DNA from: an uncultured Opitutia bacterium
Lineage (GTDB): Bacteria; Verrucomicrobiota; Verrucomicrobiia; Opitutales; Opitutaceae
DNA: 64,000 bases
NCBI GenBank assembly: GCA_903877135.1
Contig: CAIRCN010000038.1
Location: 124,001 to 188,000 of the forward strand
Direction: 5' to 3'
The position numbers and the translations under genes are program-made. Under the pieces are notes generated by a model. It had not been told where the DNA came from. It saw only the letters and a program-made list of their open reading frames with translations, and did not search any database. Below, one piece after another: positions 1 through 8,417 of this stretch (its first letter is position 1; every line of letters begins with the position of its first letter).

Positions 1-203
1 TTGATCGCGGAGTGCCACTCAACCAGCAAAGCACCACCTTCTATTTCAACCGCGAGATGATCATCACCGGAGGCAACGCCCGTATGTGGGAATGGGAAAA
101 ATCATTCTACGCCTTCCTCAGCCGCAACGCCCGCCCAGTGAAAGATTATTATCAGATCATGCCCACTCAGATCATCGAGATCGGCCTGCCAATCCAGCTC
201 TGA
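1..203 (+). CDS. kup: Potassium uptake protein Kup, C-terminal fragment
   Basis: The gene enters from the left edge, reading from base 3 and stopping at TGA 201-203. Only the last 66 or so residues are present. They match the cytoplasmic tail of Kup/Trk-type potassium transporters: a Tyr-Phe-x-x-Arg-Glu strand, then W-E-W-E-K-x-F-Y-A-F-L-S-R-N-A, and a hydrophobic ending (Ile-Glu-Ile-Gly-Leu-Pro-Ile-Gln-Leu) like the family's conserved V-V-E-L-G-x-x-x-E-L. The membrane part lies outside the window. The gene 3 bases downstream is on the same strand and may be co-transcribed. The call rests on the tail pattern alone. Confidence 0.72.
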   Translation, partial: DRGVPLNQQSTTFYFNREMIITGGNARMWEWEKSFYAFLSRNARPVKDYYQIMPTQIIEIGLPIQL

Positions 204-206
204 GCC

Positions 207-647
207 GTGCCACCCGCCGCCTGCATTCTGCGCGCCCTCACGATCGACGATTACGACCCCGTGCGCCGGCTGTGGGACGAGTCCGAGGGCATCGGTCTCA
301 ACGAATCCGACACCCGCGACGCCATCGCCCGCTTCCTCACTCGCAATCCCGACCTGAGCCTGGTCGCGCTCACACCCGCCGGCGAAATCATCGGCGCCGT
401 GCTCTGCGGCCACGACGGTCGGCGCGGCTACCTGCACCATCTGGCGGTGAACCGGTCGCTTCGCTGTCAAGGTCTGGGTCGCAAGCTCGTGCAGGAATGT
501 CTGCGCCGGCTGCGCGCCCACGGCGTCCCCAAGTGCAACATCTTTCTCTACGCCACGAACGAAGCCGGCCGCGCCTTCTGGGTCCGCGAAGGCTGGGCCC
601 TGCGCGAGGACTTGGTCGTCGTGCAGCACGGCACGGCGGGCTGCTAG
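207..647 (+). CDS. GNAT family N-acetyltransferase (YpeA-like)
   Basis: A 146-residue single-domain GNAT acetyltransferase. It would transfer an acetyl group from acetyl-CoA to an amine; the substrate is unknown. The first strand (I-L-R-A-L-T-I-D-D-Y) is followed near residues 60-90 by the core V-A-L-T-P-x-G-E-I-I-G-A-V, H-H-L-A-V-N and the acetyl-CoA loop R-C-Q-G-L-G-R-K-L (the Q/R-x-x-G-x-G/A motif). The end, N-E-A-G-R-A-F-W-V-R-E-G-W, is the usual last GNAT motif. The GTG start sits 3 bases after the kup stop, so translation may be coupled. Length is normal for the family. It resembles E. coli YpeA in layout, but the substrate cannot be read from sequence. Confidence 0.85.
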   Translation: MPPAACILRALTIDDYDPVRRLWDESEGIGLNESDTRDAIARFLTRNPDLSLVALTPAGEIIGAVLCGHDGRRGYLHHLAVNRSLRCQGLGRKLVQECLRRLRAHGVPKCNIFLYATNEAGRAFWVREGWALREDLVVVQHGTAGC

Positions 648-662
648 CGCCCGGACACCGGT

Positions 663-2045
663 CTACGCGAACAGCAGCCGGCAGATCACCACCGAGGCCA
701 CCACGCCGGCGCAGTCTGCGATCAGGCCAACCGCCACGGCGTGCCGCGCCCGCCGCACCGCCACCGAACCGAAATAGACCGCGATGACATAGAACGTCGT
801 CTCGGTGCTGCCGAAAATCGTGCCAGCCATGCGCGCGGTCAGCGAGTCGGGCCCGAGGCGTTGCACGAGTTCCGTGAACAGCCCCATCGTGGCGCTGCCG
901 CTCAAGGGCCGCACCAGCACCAAAGGCAACAGGTCCGGCGGAAAACCCAGCGGCGTGAGCAAGGGTGCCAGAACGCTCTTCAGTGCCTCGATGCCGCCCG
1001 CACCGCGAAACATCCCGATCGCCACCAGAATCGCCACCAGAAAGGGAATGATGCGTAGGGCGACTTGGAAACCCTCCTTCGCGCCCTCGACGAACTCCTC
1101 GTAAACCTTCACGCCGCGTAACGACGCGTAGAGCGGAAAAAACACGAGTAGAAACGGCACCGCCAGCAGCGAGAGCGTGCCGATGACGCGCAGGGCAACG
1201 GGCTGGGTCACGGTGTTTTCCCATGCCGGCGGCGCCACTTGCGCCGGAAAAATCCGCGCGTGCAGCGCCGTGGTGGACGCATGGTAGCCGGCGGGCGCAA
1301 AGACCATCCAGACCAGCAGCGCCGCAAAGGCCGCCAACAGCAGCCCCAGCGCCACGTGCCCTCCCACGCGCAGCGGCGCCGGCTCTGCGACGAGCGCCGA
1401 TGCGGGTTCACTTGCCGCCGCAGCAGCTCCGGCGGCCGCGCTGGCGACCTCAGGCCGAACGCGGAATAGACGCCATCTTTGCAGCCACTTGGCCATCGCT
1501 ATGCCGGTCGTGGTCGCGCATATCGAGGCAAGCAGCGCCGTGCCGACGATGGCGGTCGGATTCTGCGCATGTTGCGAAGCGAGGATGGCGATGGCGGTCG
1601 TCGGCAGGAGCTGGATGCTGGCGGTGTTAATGGCGAGAAAAGTGCACATGGCATTCGTCGCCGTGCCGGGCGTGGGGTTCAGCGTCTCCAAGTCGCGCAT
1701 GGCGCGCAGGCCGAGCGGCGTGGCAGCGTTGGCGAGGCCGAGCATGTTCGCGGCCATGTTCATCAGCATCGAGCCCATCGCGGGGTGCTCCGCCGGCACA
1801 TCGGGAAACAGCCGCCGCATGAGCGGGCGCAGCGCGCGGGCAATCTGCTGCACGAGCCCGCTGCGCTCTGCGAGCCGCATCACGCCAAGCCACAGCGCCA
1901 TCACGCCGACGAGCGGCAGGGCGATCTTCATCACCGCCGTGTCCGCCATCTGAAACGCGCCCGCCGTAACTTCCGGTAGGCGGCCGGTCGCGCCGCCGAC
2001 CAGCACCGCGAGCGTCACGAGCCCGAGCCAGAGGTAGTTCAGCAT
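663..2045 (-). CDS. SpmA-SpmB fusion, nucleoside-recognition (Gate) membrane protein
   Basis: A 460-residue multi-pass membrane protein. The N-terminal half carries the SpmA pattern (M-L-N-Y-L-W-L-G, then M-N-M-A-A-N-M-L-G-L-x-N-A-A-T-P-L-G). The C-terminal half carries the SpmB pattern (F-V-E-G-A-K-E-G-F-x-x-A-L-R-I-I-P-F-L-V, ending L-V-R-P-L-S-G-S-A-T-M-G). In Firmicutes these are two spore-maturation proteins; fused forms occur in many non-sporulating Gram-negatives, where the role is unknown. Both halves belong to the nucleoside-recognition/Gate family, so small-molecule transport is plausible but unproven. The ATG at 2045 was chosen because it directly precedes the SpmA start; the frame stays open further upstream without homology. 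The gene is convergent with the GNAT gene and divergent from the next. Confidence 0.85.
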   Translation of the reverse strand: MLNYLWLGLVTLAVLVGGATGRLPEVTAGAFQMADTAVMKIALPLVGVMALWLGVMRLAERSGLVQQIARALRPLMRRLFPDVPAEHPAMGSMLMNMAANMLGLANAATPLGLRAMRDLETLNPTPGTATNAMCTFLAINTASIQLLPTTAIAILASQHAQNPTAIVGTALLASICATTTGIAMAKWLQRWRLFRVRPEVASAAAGAAAAASEPASALVAEPAPLRVGGHVALGLLLAAFAALLVWMVFAPAGYHASTTALHARIFPAQVAPPAWENTVTQPVALRVIGTLSLLAVPFLLVFFPLYASLRGVKVYEEFVEGAKEGFQVALRIIPFLVAILVAIGMFRGAGGIEALKSVLAPLLTPLGFPPDLLPLVLVRPLSGSATMGLFTELVQRLGPDSLTARMAGTIFGSTETTFYVIAVYFGSVAVRRARHAVAVGLIADCAGVVASVVICRLLFA

Positions 2046-2148
2046 CGGGGTGGAGTTAAGGCGGCGGAGTTTTCCGCGGCGAGCGAAAATAACCCGCCTT
2101 GCGCTTGAAGCTTGTCCGGGACGCGCCACATTGATGTGCAACAACCGC

Positions 2149-2799
2149 ATGAAAAACATTCAGGAACTCCAGCGTCTCACCTCCCCCGCACCCAAGCCCC
2201 AGTCGCTCGCCTGGGACGGTGCCACCCTTTGGATGGGCTCGCGCGAGACCAAACGCCTCTACGCCCTTAATCCCGCCACCTGGACCGTCGGGTGGGAGAC
2301 CGCCGCGCCCGGCACACCATGGGGCATGACCGCTGTGACCGGAGAACTCCGCGTCTTGTGCGGTGAAACGGCCGACGACCACCGCATCATTCGCCGCTGT
2401 CTTCCTGGGAAGGGATTCGACGGGCAGTTCGGCATTCATTGTCCCGACGATTGCGGTTCGCACCTCAGTTTCGACGGCCGATCGCTCGTCGTCAGCCAGT
2501 GGTATCCGAAAAAACTCCTCGCGCTGGGCGATGATGGCCAGGTCGAGCGCGTCATCACGGTGCCGCATGGCATCTGCGGCCAGGTTTTTGTCAGCGGTGT
2601 TTTCTATCTCGCCACCACCGACGCCGAGGAGACGACCGACTACTGGCTCACGCGCGTGGATCCGCGCCCGGCCACGCCGCAGATCGACGACCTCGCCCGC
2701 ATCCCCTTTGCTGCGCGGGCGCTCGCCTTCGACGGCAAGAATTTCTGGACCAACCACCGCGAACAAAACCAGATCGTGTGCTTCGTCCGGCCTGACTGA
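2149..2799 (+). CDS. Propeller-like protein of unknown function
   Basis: A 216-residue protein with no signal peptide. It shows repeated short blade-like segments: S-L-A-W-D-G-A-T-L-W-M-G, then L-Y-A-L-N-P-A-T-W, and a near-terminal repeat A-L-A-F-D-G-K-N-F-W-T-N-H. This W-D-G-x-x-L-W pattern is typical of small beta-propellers such as SMP-30/NHL-like or glutaminyl-cyclase-like proteins. No catalytic set is obvious. An in-frame ATG at 2134 is an alternative start; 2149 was preferred because the following M-K-N-I-Q-E-L looks like a normal N-terminus. It is divergent from the SpmAB-like gene with about 100 bases between them, so both may share a control region. A cytoplasmic sugar-lactonase-like role is possible but not supported by residues I can name. 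Confidence 0.7.
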   Translation: MKNIQELQRLTSPAPKPQSLAWDGATLWMGSRETKRLYALNPATWTVGWETAAPGTPWGMTAVTGELRVLCGETADDHRIIRRCLPGKGFDGQFGIHCPDDCGSHLSFDGRSLVVSQWYPKKLLALGDDGQVERVITVPHGICGQVFVSGVFYLATTDAEETTDYWLTRVDPRPATPQIDDLARIPFAARALAFDGKNFWTNHREQNQIVCFVRPD

Positions 2800-2806
2800 T
2801 CCCGGT

Positions 2807-3832
2807 TCACAGATTTGCCGGCACTTCGATCATCGCCTTCAGGACGGCGAGGTTGCCGGCGATTTCTCCCGGGAACACTGCCGGCGTGTCGGCAAGCGTG
2901 AACCGGTGCGTGATCCAGTGCTTGGTATCGATGCGGCCTGCCTCGATCAGCGCGATGATGTCACGAAACGTCCCAGGCACAGAGTTGCGGGTCGCACAGA
3001 GCGTGAGTTCGCGCCGGTGGAAATTCGGGTCGTTGAACGTCACCTCGGCCTGCACCAGCCCGACGAACACGATGCGGCCACCGTAGGCCGTGAGCTCGAA
3101 GGTGCCGGCCATTGACTTCGCGCTGCCCGTGGCATCCAACACGATGGTCGGCAGATCGCCCCCACCGATAATCTTGATTTGGGCGACCGCTTCAGGTCCG
3201 GCGACCACAGTATGTTTCACGCCGAGTTGCTCGCGGCAAAAAGTAAGCCGATTTTCACTGATATCCATGACCGCGACGGTCGCGCCCGTGACGAGCGCGA
3301 ACTGGATGATGCCGAGCCCGATCGGTCCGGCGCCAATCACAAGGACGAAATCCTCGCAGCGGATCTCTGCGCGCTCAACGGCGTGGGCGCCGATGCCGAG
3401 CGTCTCCACAAGGGCGAGTTGCTCGTAGTCGAGTTTCGCGGAGCGGTGAAGTTTGTGCGCCGGCACGGCGAAGAACGGCCGCATGCCGCCGTCAGAGTGA
3501 ACACCAAGGACGTTGAGTGAGGCGCAGCAGTTGGGCTTGCCGCGGCGGCAGGCGATGCAATGGCCGCAGTTGAGGTAGGGTTCGACCGAGCAGCGGTCGC
3601 CCGCCGTGAGCCCATGCGGCTCACTACCGGGGTCGATCACTTCGACGCCGAGTTCGTGACCGAGGATGCGCGGGTAGCTGAAAAACGGCTGCGTGCCGGT
3701 GAACGCGTGGAGATCGGTGCCGCATACGCCGATGCGGTGGACGCGCACCAGCGCTTCGCCGGGCGCTGGCACGGGCTTGGGGCCGTCAGTGGTGGCGAAC
3801 TTGCCGGGCTTTTCGAGAACGATCTGGAGCAT
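2807..3832 (-). CDS. Zinc-dependent alcohol dehydrogenase (MDR family)
   Basis: A 341-residue medium-chain dehydrogenase oxidising a polyol or sugar alcohol with NAD(P). Catalytic zinc ligands are Cys37 (G-V-C-G-T-D), His59 and Glu60 (L-G-H-E). Structural zinc is held by Cys89, Cys92, Cys95 and Cys103, and the nucleotide-binding loop V-I-G-A-G-P-I-G-L-G lies near residue 165. Both zinc sites are complete, which fits the sorbitol/threonine/galactonate-type dehydrogenases. It lies 3 bases downstream of the aldo/keto reductase start-to-stop junction on the same strand, so the two probably form one transcript and act in one sugar pathway. Homologues include L-fuconate and galactonate dehydrogenases, but the substrate is not determined by the visible residues. 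Confidence 0.88.
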   Translation of the reverse strand: MLQIVLEKPGKFATTDGPKPVPAPGEALVRVHRIGVCGTDLHAFTGTQPFFSYPRILGHELGVEVIDPGSEPHGLTAGDRCSVEPYLNCGHCIACRRGKPNCCASLNVLGVHSDGGMRPFFAVPAHKLHRSAKLDYEQLALVETLGIGAHAVERAEIRCEDFVLVIGAGPIGLGIIQFALVTGATVAVMDISENRLTFCREQLGVKHTVVAGPEAVAQIKIIGGGDLPTIVLDATGSAKSMAGTFELTAYGGRIVFVGLVQAEVTFNDPNFHRRELTLCATRNSVPGTFRDIIALIEAGRIDTKHWITHRFTLADTPAVFPGEIAGNLAVLKAMIEVPANL

Positions 3833-3835
3833 GGT

Positions 3836-4789
3836 TCAGGCGACAATTTCGTCGCGGTTTTCCGGACGGCCGCGGGTGAAGTTGTGGTTGTGGATCGGTT
3901 TGAGGATTTCGAGGACCTTCGCCATCAGCTCGAAGTCGATCGGCTCGGCGGCCCAGGCGGCGTTCTTGCGGATGTTCTCGGGGCTGGCGCTGCCGACCAA
4001 CGTCGTCGCGATGCCGGGATGCGCGACGCAGAATTGCACGGCGAGTTTGACGATATCGACGCCCACGGACTGGCAAAACTCCACCGCGCGCCGCGCCCCC
4101 GCCACCATCGCGGGCGGCGCCGGATGCCACGGCGGCCCGCCGCGTGCGGTCAGCAGGCCCATGCCGGTTGGCGCGGCGTTAATAATGCCGACCTGCTTCG
4201 CCTGGAGGTAAGGCACGAGCGAGTCGAGAGAGGTGTCGTTCAGCTCGTAATGGCAGAACGATAGAACCGTCTCGACCGTGCCGGCCGCGGTGCGATCGAG
4301 GACCGCCGGGAAGATCCTCGAGGGCAGGCCGGTGATGCCGATGTGCCCGATTCGCCCGGCCCTGCGCAGTTTCACCAGCACCGGGAGGGTCTCATCCACG
4401 ATCTGGTTCAGGTCGGCAAACTCGATGTCGTGGCATTGCAGCAGGTCGATGTAATCGACGCCGAGGCGCGCGCAGCTTTCGTCGAGGCTGCGGATCACCC
4501 GCGTCGCCGAATAGTCGAACTCGCCCTCGCCATACTGCCCGACCTTGGTCGCGAGCAGGTAGTTGTCGCGCGGAACACCCCGGAGCGCGCGGCCGAGAAC
4601 CGCCTCGGCCTTCGTCGCGCCATAGTAGGGCGACACGTCGAGGAAGTTCATTCCGAGGTCGAGCGCTGCATGCACCGTGCAGATGGCTTCGTTCTCGTCG
4701 ATCGTGCGGAACACACCGCCGAGCGAGGAAGCGCCGAAACTAAGGACAGGGACGCGCAGGCGAGTATGGCCAAGTTGGCGGTAATGCAT
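3836..4789 (-). CDS. Aldo/keto reductase, L-galactose dehydrogenase-like
   Basis: A 317-residue AKR-superfamily TIM-barrel. The catalytic tetrad is visible: Asp51 and Tyr56 in L-D-V-S-P-Y-Y-G, Lys82 in L-L-A-T-K-V-G, and His120 in L-Q-C-H-D-I-E. The segments F-G-A-S-S-L-G-G-V-F, C-H-D-I-E-F, I-G-I-T-G-L-P and P-P-W-H-P-A strongly recall plant-type L-galactose dehydrogenase and bacterial L-fucose/D-threo-aldose dehydrogenases, which oxidise an aldose at C1 to its lactone. The ATG at 4789 fits the family N-terminus (M-H-Y-R-Q-L-G-H-T-x-L-R-V). It precedes the zinc alcohol dehydrogenase by 3 bases, so a two-step sugar oxidation is a reasonable inference. Actual substrate (L-fucose, L-galactose, D-arabinose) is open. 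Confidence 0.88.
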   Translation of the reverse strand: MHYRQLGHTRLRVPVLSFGASSLGGVFRTIDENEAICTVHAALDLGMNFLDVSPYYGATKAEAVLGRALRGVPRDNYLLATKVGQYGEGEFDYSATRVIRSLDESCARLGVDYIDLLQCHDIEFADLNQIVDETLPVLVKLRRAGRIGHIGITGLPSRIFPAVLDRTAAGTVETVLSFCHYELNDTSLDSLVPYLQAKQVGIINAAPTGMGLLTARGGPPWHPAPPAMVAGARRAVEFCQSVGVDIVKLAVQFCVAHPGIATTLVGSASPENIRKNAAWAAEPIDFELMAKVLEILKPIHNHNFTRGRPENRDEIVA

Positions 4790-4880
4790 GGTCGGTGGAC
4801 AAAAACTGGCCCGCTCAGCATCCCGCACGCAAATCAATCCGCCCCGCTGGCAACGCCTCGCGCCTTTGCTGTCCCACGCT

Positions 4881-4902
4881 GTCTGCCCCGGCCAGGGCAG
4901 AC
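4881..4902 (-). terminator. Possible terminator hairpin after the EF-hand gene
   Basis: An 8-base perfect stem (GTCTGCCC/GGGCAGAC) with a 6-base loop lies 37 bases beyond the stop of the EF-hand gene on the minus strand. There is no clear T-run after it, so it may be a hairpin only. Confidence 0.3.
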
Positions 4903-4938
4903 CGCGGCGTGCCCGAACCGCGCAGAGCCGCTCCCGGC

Positions 4939-5364
4939 TTATCCACCGAGCAAATCGCGGAAGGCCACCGCCCACTCGGCATCGTCCAGCTTCTTGTCGT
5001 GGTTCTTGTCGTATTTCTTCATCAACCGCGGCGACTCCGCCACGGCGGCTCGCACGGCTTTTTCCCAGGCGGCAAATTCTTTTTCGTCGAGTTTGCCGTC
5101 GTGGTTGAGGTCGTAGGTCGCAGCCGATAGCCGGGCCCTCCGCTCTCGCACCGCTTCGCGCTCAGAGGTTTCTTGCGCCTGTCTTATCAACATGTCCAAG
5201 GCCATTAAGCGATACGTGTAGTTGGGACTGTCCGGAGATGCACTCGGGCTCGCACTAACCGGGCCGTTGAGATTGCGTGAGGCGGGAGCACTCTGGGCAG
5301 GCAAGCGGGCACTGGGCATGAGCAAGGCGGCCGCGAAAACAAGGATGGGCATGTTGGTTTTCAT
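4939..5364 (-). CDS. Exported EF-hand calcium-binding protein
   Basis: A 141-residue protein with a signal peptide (M-K-T-N-M-P-I-L-V-F-A-A-A-L-L, cleavage probably after L-P-A-Q-S-A) and a C-terminal pair of EF-hand loops: D-L-N-H-D-G-K-L-D-E-K-E and D-K-N-H-D-K-K-L-D-D-A-E. Both loops have acidic or Asn residues at positions 1, 3, 5 and 12, so calcium binding is plausible; the second has Lys instead of Gly at position 6, which often weakens binding. The start at 5364 was chosen because it begins the signal peptide; the frame runs 51 bases further upstream. Divergent from the M2 peptidase gene. Partner and role are unknown; such small EF-hand proteins are common in Verrucomicrobiota and Planctomycetota. 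Confidence 0.8.
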   Translation of the reverse strand: MKTNMPILVFAAALLMPSARLPAQSAPASRNLNGPVSASPSASPDSPNYTYRLMALDMLIRQAQETSEREAVRERRARLSAATYDLNHDGKLDEKEFAAWEKAVRAAVAESPRLMKKYDKNHDKKLDDAEWAVAFRDLLGG

Positions 5365-5508
5365 AGGTGACAACGGTGCATGAAACTCCGACCAGATCGC
5401 CGATTGCAGTCTCATACCAGATGTGCCCCCGCGTTGACAATGAAATGCTGGCGGCAGACCGCGCGTGATTGGGGTTGTTCAGACCCGGACCGTGGCTAGC
5501 GTCGGGCC

Positions 5509-7305
5509 ATGATTCGCGTTCTCTACCCCTTCCGCAGTTTCGTCAACGCGCTGCTGCTCGCCTCACCCGTGGCTTACGCTGCCACAGTTAACCCCACCCA
5601 GGAGCGCGCCGACCGCTTCCTCACCCTCGCCAACGCCGCCTATCAGGCCCTCACCACCGTCAACAGCGAGGCCACTTGGGTCGCCTCGACCGACGTCTCC
5701 CCGGCGCATGACGCCGCGGCCGAGGCTGCGGGTAAGGCCTATGCCGCCTTTAACGGCAACCCCGCTATAGTCACCGAGGCCAAATACCTCCTCGCTCACC
5801 GCGCCGAGCTCAACGAGCTTACCTGGCGCCAGCTCGACCGCGTACTTCTCAACGCCGCCGAGGGCCCGATGACGAACCCGAAACTCGTCTCCGAGCGTAT
5901 CGCCGCCGAGACCCACCAGGCCTCGCTCCTGAACGGCTTCGAGTTCAAGCTCCACGGAAAAACCGTCACCGCAAACGACATCGACAACCTCCTCCAATCC
6001 TCCACCGACCTCGCCGAGCGCCGCGCCGTGTGGGAGGCCTCGAAGGCGTCGGGCGTCACCCTGCGCGACGGCCTCGTGAAACTCCGCGACCTGCGCAACG
6101 GCGTCGCGAAGGAGATGGGTTATCCCGACTATTTCTCCCTGCAAGTCGCGCGCTACGGCATGACCGCCGACGAGATGATCGCACTCAACGACGACTTCAT
6201 GCGCGTCCTCCGCCCGCTCTATCTCCAGCTCCACACCTGGGCGAAATACAAGCTCGCCGAGAAATACCACCAGCCCGTGCCGAAGCTCATCCCCGCGCAC
6301 TGGATCAATAACCGCTGGGCGCAGGAGTGGGACGGCCTCGCCGACGGCGCCGACCTCACGCCCTATTTCCAGGGCCGCACCGCCGAGTTCGTCATCAAGT
6401 CCGCCGAGCGCTTCTACACCGGCATTGGCTTCGCGCCGCTGCCCGCCACATTCTGGACGCGATCCGATCTCTACCCCGTGCCCGCCGGCGATCCGCGGAA
6501 GAAAAACACCCACGCCTCCTGCTGGCACATCGACCTCGCGACCGACATCCGTTCGCTCCAGTCGATCGAGCCCAACCCGTGGTGGTTCTTCACTGCGCAC
6601 CACGAACTCGGCCACGGCTACTATTTTATGAGCTACACGCGCCCCGAGGTTCCGCCGCTTCTGCGCGATGGCGCGAACCCCGGCTTCCACGAGGGCTTCG
6701 GCGAGCTGATCGCCCTCGCCTCTTCGCAGGCGCCCTACCTTAAGTCCGTCGGCATCCTCCCCGCCGATTACAAGGTCGATGAAACCGCCTTTCTCCTCGG
6801 CAACGCCCTTTCGCCCGGCGTCCCGTTCATCTACTGGTCGTCCGGCGTCATCGCCCACTGGGAGGCCGACATCTACGCGCACAACCTCCCCGCCTCCGAG
6901 TGGAACGCGCGCTGGTGGCACTACGTCCGCAAATTCCAAGGCGTCGAGCCGCCGGCCGCGCGCGGCGAGGAATTCTGCGACGCCGCCACGAAGACCCACA
7001 TCAACGACACGCCCGCCTACTACCACAACTACGCCTTCGCGCAGGTCTTCAAATACCAACTCCACGACTACATCGCGCGGAAAATCCTCCACCAGCCCCC
7101 GCAGGCGTGCAGCTACGCCGGCAACAAAGCCGTCGGCGATTTTCTGAAATCGGTCATGGAAAAGGGCGCAACCGAGGACTGGCGCAAGGTCATGAAGGAG
7201 GCCACCGGCGAGGAATTCTCGACCCGCGCGATGCTCGATTACTATGCGCCGCTGATGAAGTGGCTCGAGGAACAGAACAAAGGCCGCCCAATCGGTTGGG
7301 AGTGA
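5509..7305 (+). CDS. Exported M2 family (ACE-like) peptidyl-dipeptidase
   Basis: A 598-residue zinc metallopeptidase related to angiotensin-converting enzyme, which removes C-terminal dipeptides. A signal peptide covers roughly residues 1-25. The zinc site is His365-Glu366-Leu-Gly-His369 with the third ligand probably Glu395 in N-P-G-F-H-E-G-F-G-E; the flanking W-F-F-T-A-H and R-D-G-A-N-P-G-F-H-E are diagnostic for family M2. Length is normal for a single-domain bacterial ACE. It should act in the periplasm or outside the cell on imported peptides. No transporter genes adjoin it. It is divergent from the EF-hand gene, with 144 bases between them. Confidence 0.92.
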   Translation: MIRVLYPFRSFVNALLLASPVAYAATVNPTQERADRFLTLANAAYQALTTVNSEATWVASTDVSPAHDAAAEAAGKAYAAFNGNPAIVTEAKYLLAHRAELNELTWRQLDRVLLNAAEGPMTNPKLVSERIAAETHQASLLNGFEFKLHGKTVTANDIDNLLQSSTDLAERRAVWEASKASGVTLRDGLVKLRDLRNGVAKEMGYPDYFSLQVARYGMTADEMIALNDDFMRVLRPLYLQLHTWAKYKLAEKYHQPVPKLIPAHWINNRWAQEWDGLADGADLTPYFQGRTAEFVIKSAERFYTGIGFAPLPATFWTRSDLYPVPAGDPRKKNTHASCWHIDLATDIRSLQSIEPNPWWFFTAHHELGHGYYFMSYTRPEVPPLLRDGANPGFHEGFGELIALASSQAPYLKSVGILPADYKVDETAFLLGNALSPGVPFIYWSSGVIAHWEADIYAHNLPASEWNARWWHYVRKFQGVEPPAARGEEFCDAATKTHINDTPAYYHNYAFAQVFKYQLHDYIARKILHQPPQACSYAGNKAVGDFLKSVMEKGATEDWRKVMKEATGEEFSTRAMLDYYAPLMKWLEEQNKGRPIGWE

Positions 7306-7386
7306 GCGCCTGTCCGAGGCATGGCGACATTGCCCAGCCGTTTGACTTAGCCTTCGCCTTTGCTGCACTACTGCGGTCTTCCGCCT

Positions 7387-8304
7387 ATGCCCGTCACCTT
7401 CCCGCTCTTTTCCGCCGGACATGAACTAGACGTCTCCGCCAACGCCTTTGGCTTCGTGCGCAGTTCTGCTGAACTGCTCGACGAGCCCACAGAGCTCCGC
7501 CGCCGACTGGACGAGGACGGCTACATTTACATCCCCGGCTTCTTCAACCCTGCGCACATCGTCGCCGCCCGTGCCTCCGTCTGCGACCGCCTCGCCACTG
7601 CCGGCGTCCTGGATCCCGCCTATCCGAGCATCGAGGGTGTCGCCCGCCCCGGCGCCACTTCGAACTATAACGGCGGCCTCGCCGTCAAAAATCCTGCCGT
7701 CCAGCGCGTCGTCTACGGCCCCGAACTGCTCGGCTTCTACGAAAAACTCTTCGGTGAGCCTGTGCGCCATTTCGATTACACTTGGTTCCGCGCCATGACG
7801 CGCGGCCAGGGCTCCACGCCGCACTGCGATCTCGTTTACATGGGCCGCGGCACGCACCAGCTCCTCACCGGCTGGATTCCCTACGGCGATGTCCCCCTCG
7901 AGATGGGTGGTGTCATGCTGCTCGAAGGCTCGCACCGCCAGTCCGACCGCCTGAAAAACTACCTTGAAGTCGATGTCGACGCCTACTGCGAAAACCGACC
8001 GCGCCAGGTCGAGAAAGTCGTTCAGCGAAACGGCTGGAGTCATCCCGGGTTTCTCAGCAAAAATCCCGCCACGCTCCGCGCCAAGCTTGGTGGCCGCTGG
8101 CTCACCGCCCCCGACTGGAATATGGGCGACTTCATCACCTTTGGCATGACCGTCGTGCACGGCGGCCTCGATAACCAAACCGACCGCCTTCGCCTCTCGT
8201 CCGACACCCGCTATCAGCGCGCGAGCCAGCCCATCGACGAGCGCTGGATCGGCGAGAACCCCATCGCGAACACGGTCGCCGGCAAGCGTGGCCGTGTCTG
8301 CTAA
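7387..8304 (+). CDS. Phytanoyl-CoA dioxygenase (PhyH) family protein
   Basis: A 305-residue Fe(II)/2-oxoglutarate oxygenase of the PhyH family. The iron triad reads His146-x-Asp148 (T-P-H-C-D-L) and His258 (T-V-V-H-G-G), with Arg268 as the likely 2-oxoglutarate anchor (R-L-R-L-S-S-D). M-G-G-V-M-L-L-E-G-S-H is the usual core strand. No signal peptide, so cytoplasmic. The ATG at 7387 was preferred over an in-frame start at 7360. Family members hydroxylate many small molecules, so the substrate is not predictable. It lies between the M2 peptidase and the GH28 gene on the same strand but with gaps of 81 and 113 bases, so a common transcript is uncertain. A second PhyH gene lies at 35124-35954. 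Confidence 0.88.
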   Translation: MPVTFPLFSAGHELDVSANAFGFVRSSAELLDEPTELRRRLDEDGYIYIPGFFNPAHIVAARASVCDRLATAGVLDPAYPSIEGVARPGATSNYNGGLAVKNPAVQRVVYGPELLGFYEKLFGEPVRHFDYTWFRAMTRGQGSTPHCDLVYMGRGTHQLLTGWIPYGDVPLEMGGVMLLEGSHRQSDRLKNYLEVDVDAYCENRPRQVEKVVQRNGWSHPGFLSKNPATLRAKLGGRWLTAPDWNMGDFITFGMTVVHGGLDNQTDRLRLSSDTRYQRASQPIDERWIGENPIANTVAGKRGRVC

Positions 8305-8370
8305 CATGCGGCAGAACTCGCGGGGACAGGCACGTAGGCATGTAGAAACTTAGGGCTTGTCGATTGCAGC

Positions 8371-8398
8371 TTGAAGATGGGAATTTGGTGTTTCCCAG
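8371..8398. repeat. Heptad repeat upstream of the GH28 gene
   Basis: Four successive 7-base units (TTGAAGA, TGGGAAT, TTGGTGT, TTCCCAG) lie 20 bases before the GH28 start. The last two units recur almost unchanged at 10540-10553, before the start of another gene. Confidence 0.5.
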
Positions 8399-8417
8399 CT
8401 ACTCTCTTTCCTCTCGC

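Noticed and set aside
5563-7422. Long frame antisense to the M2 peptidase (619 codons)
   Set aside because: The M2 gene has a complete zinc site; the antisense translation is Gly/Val/Glu-rich with no motif.
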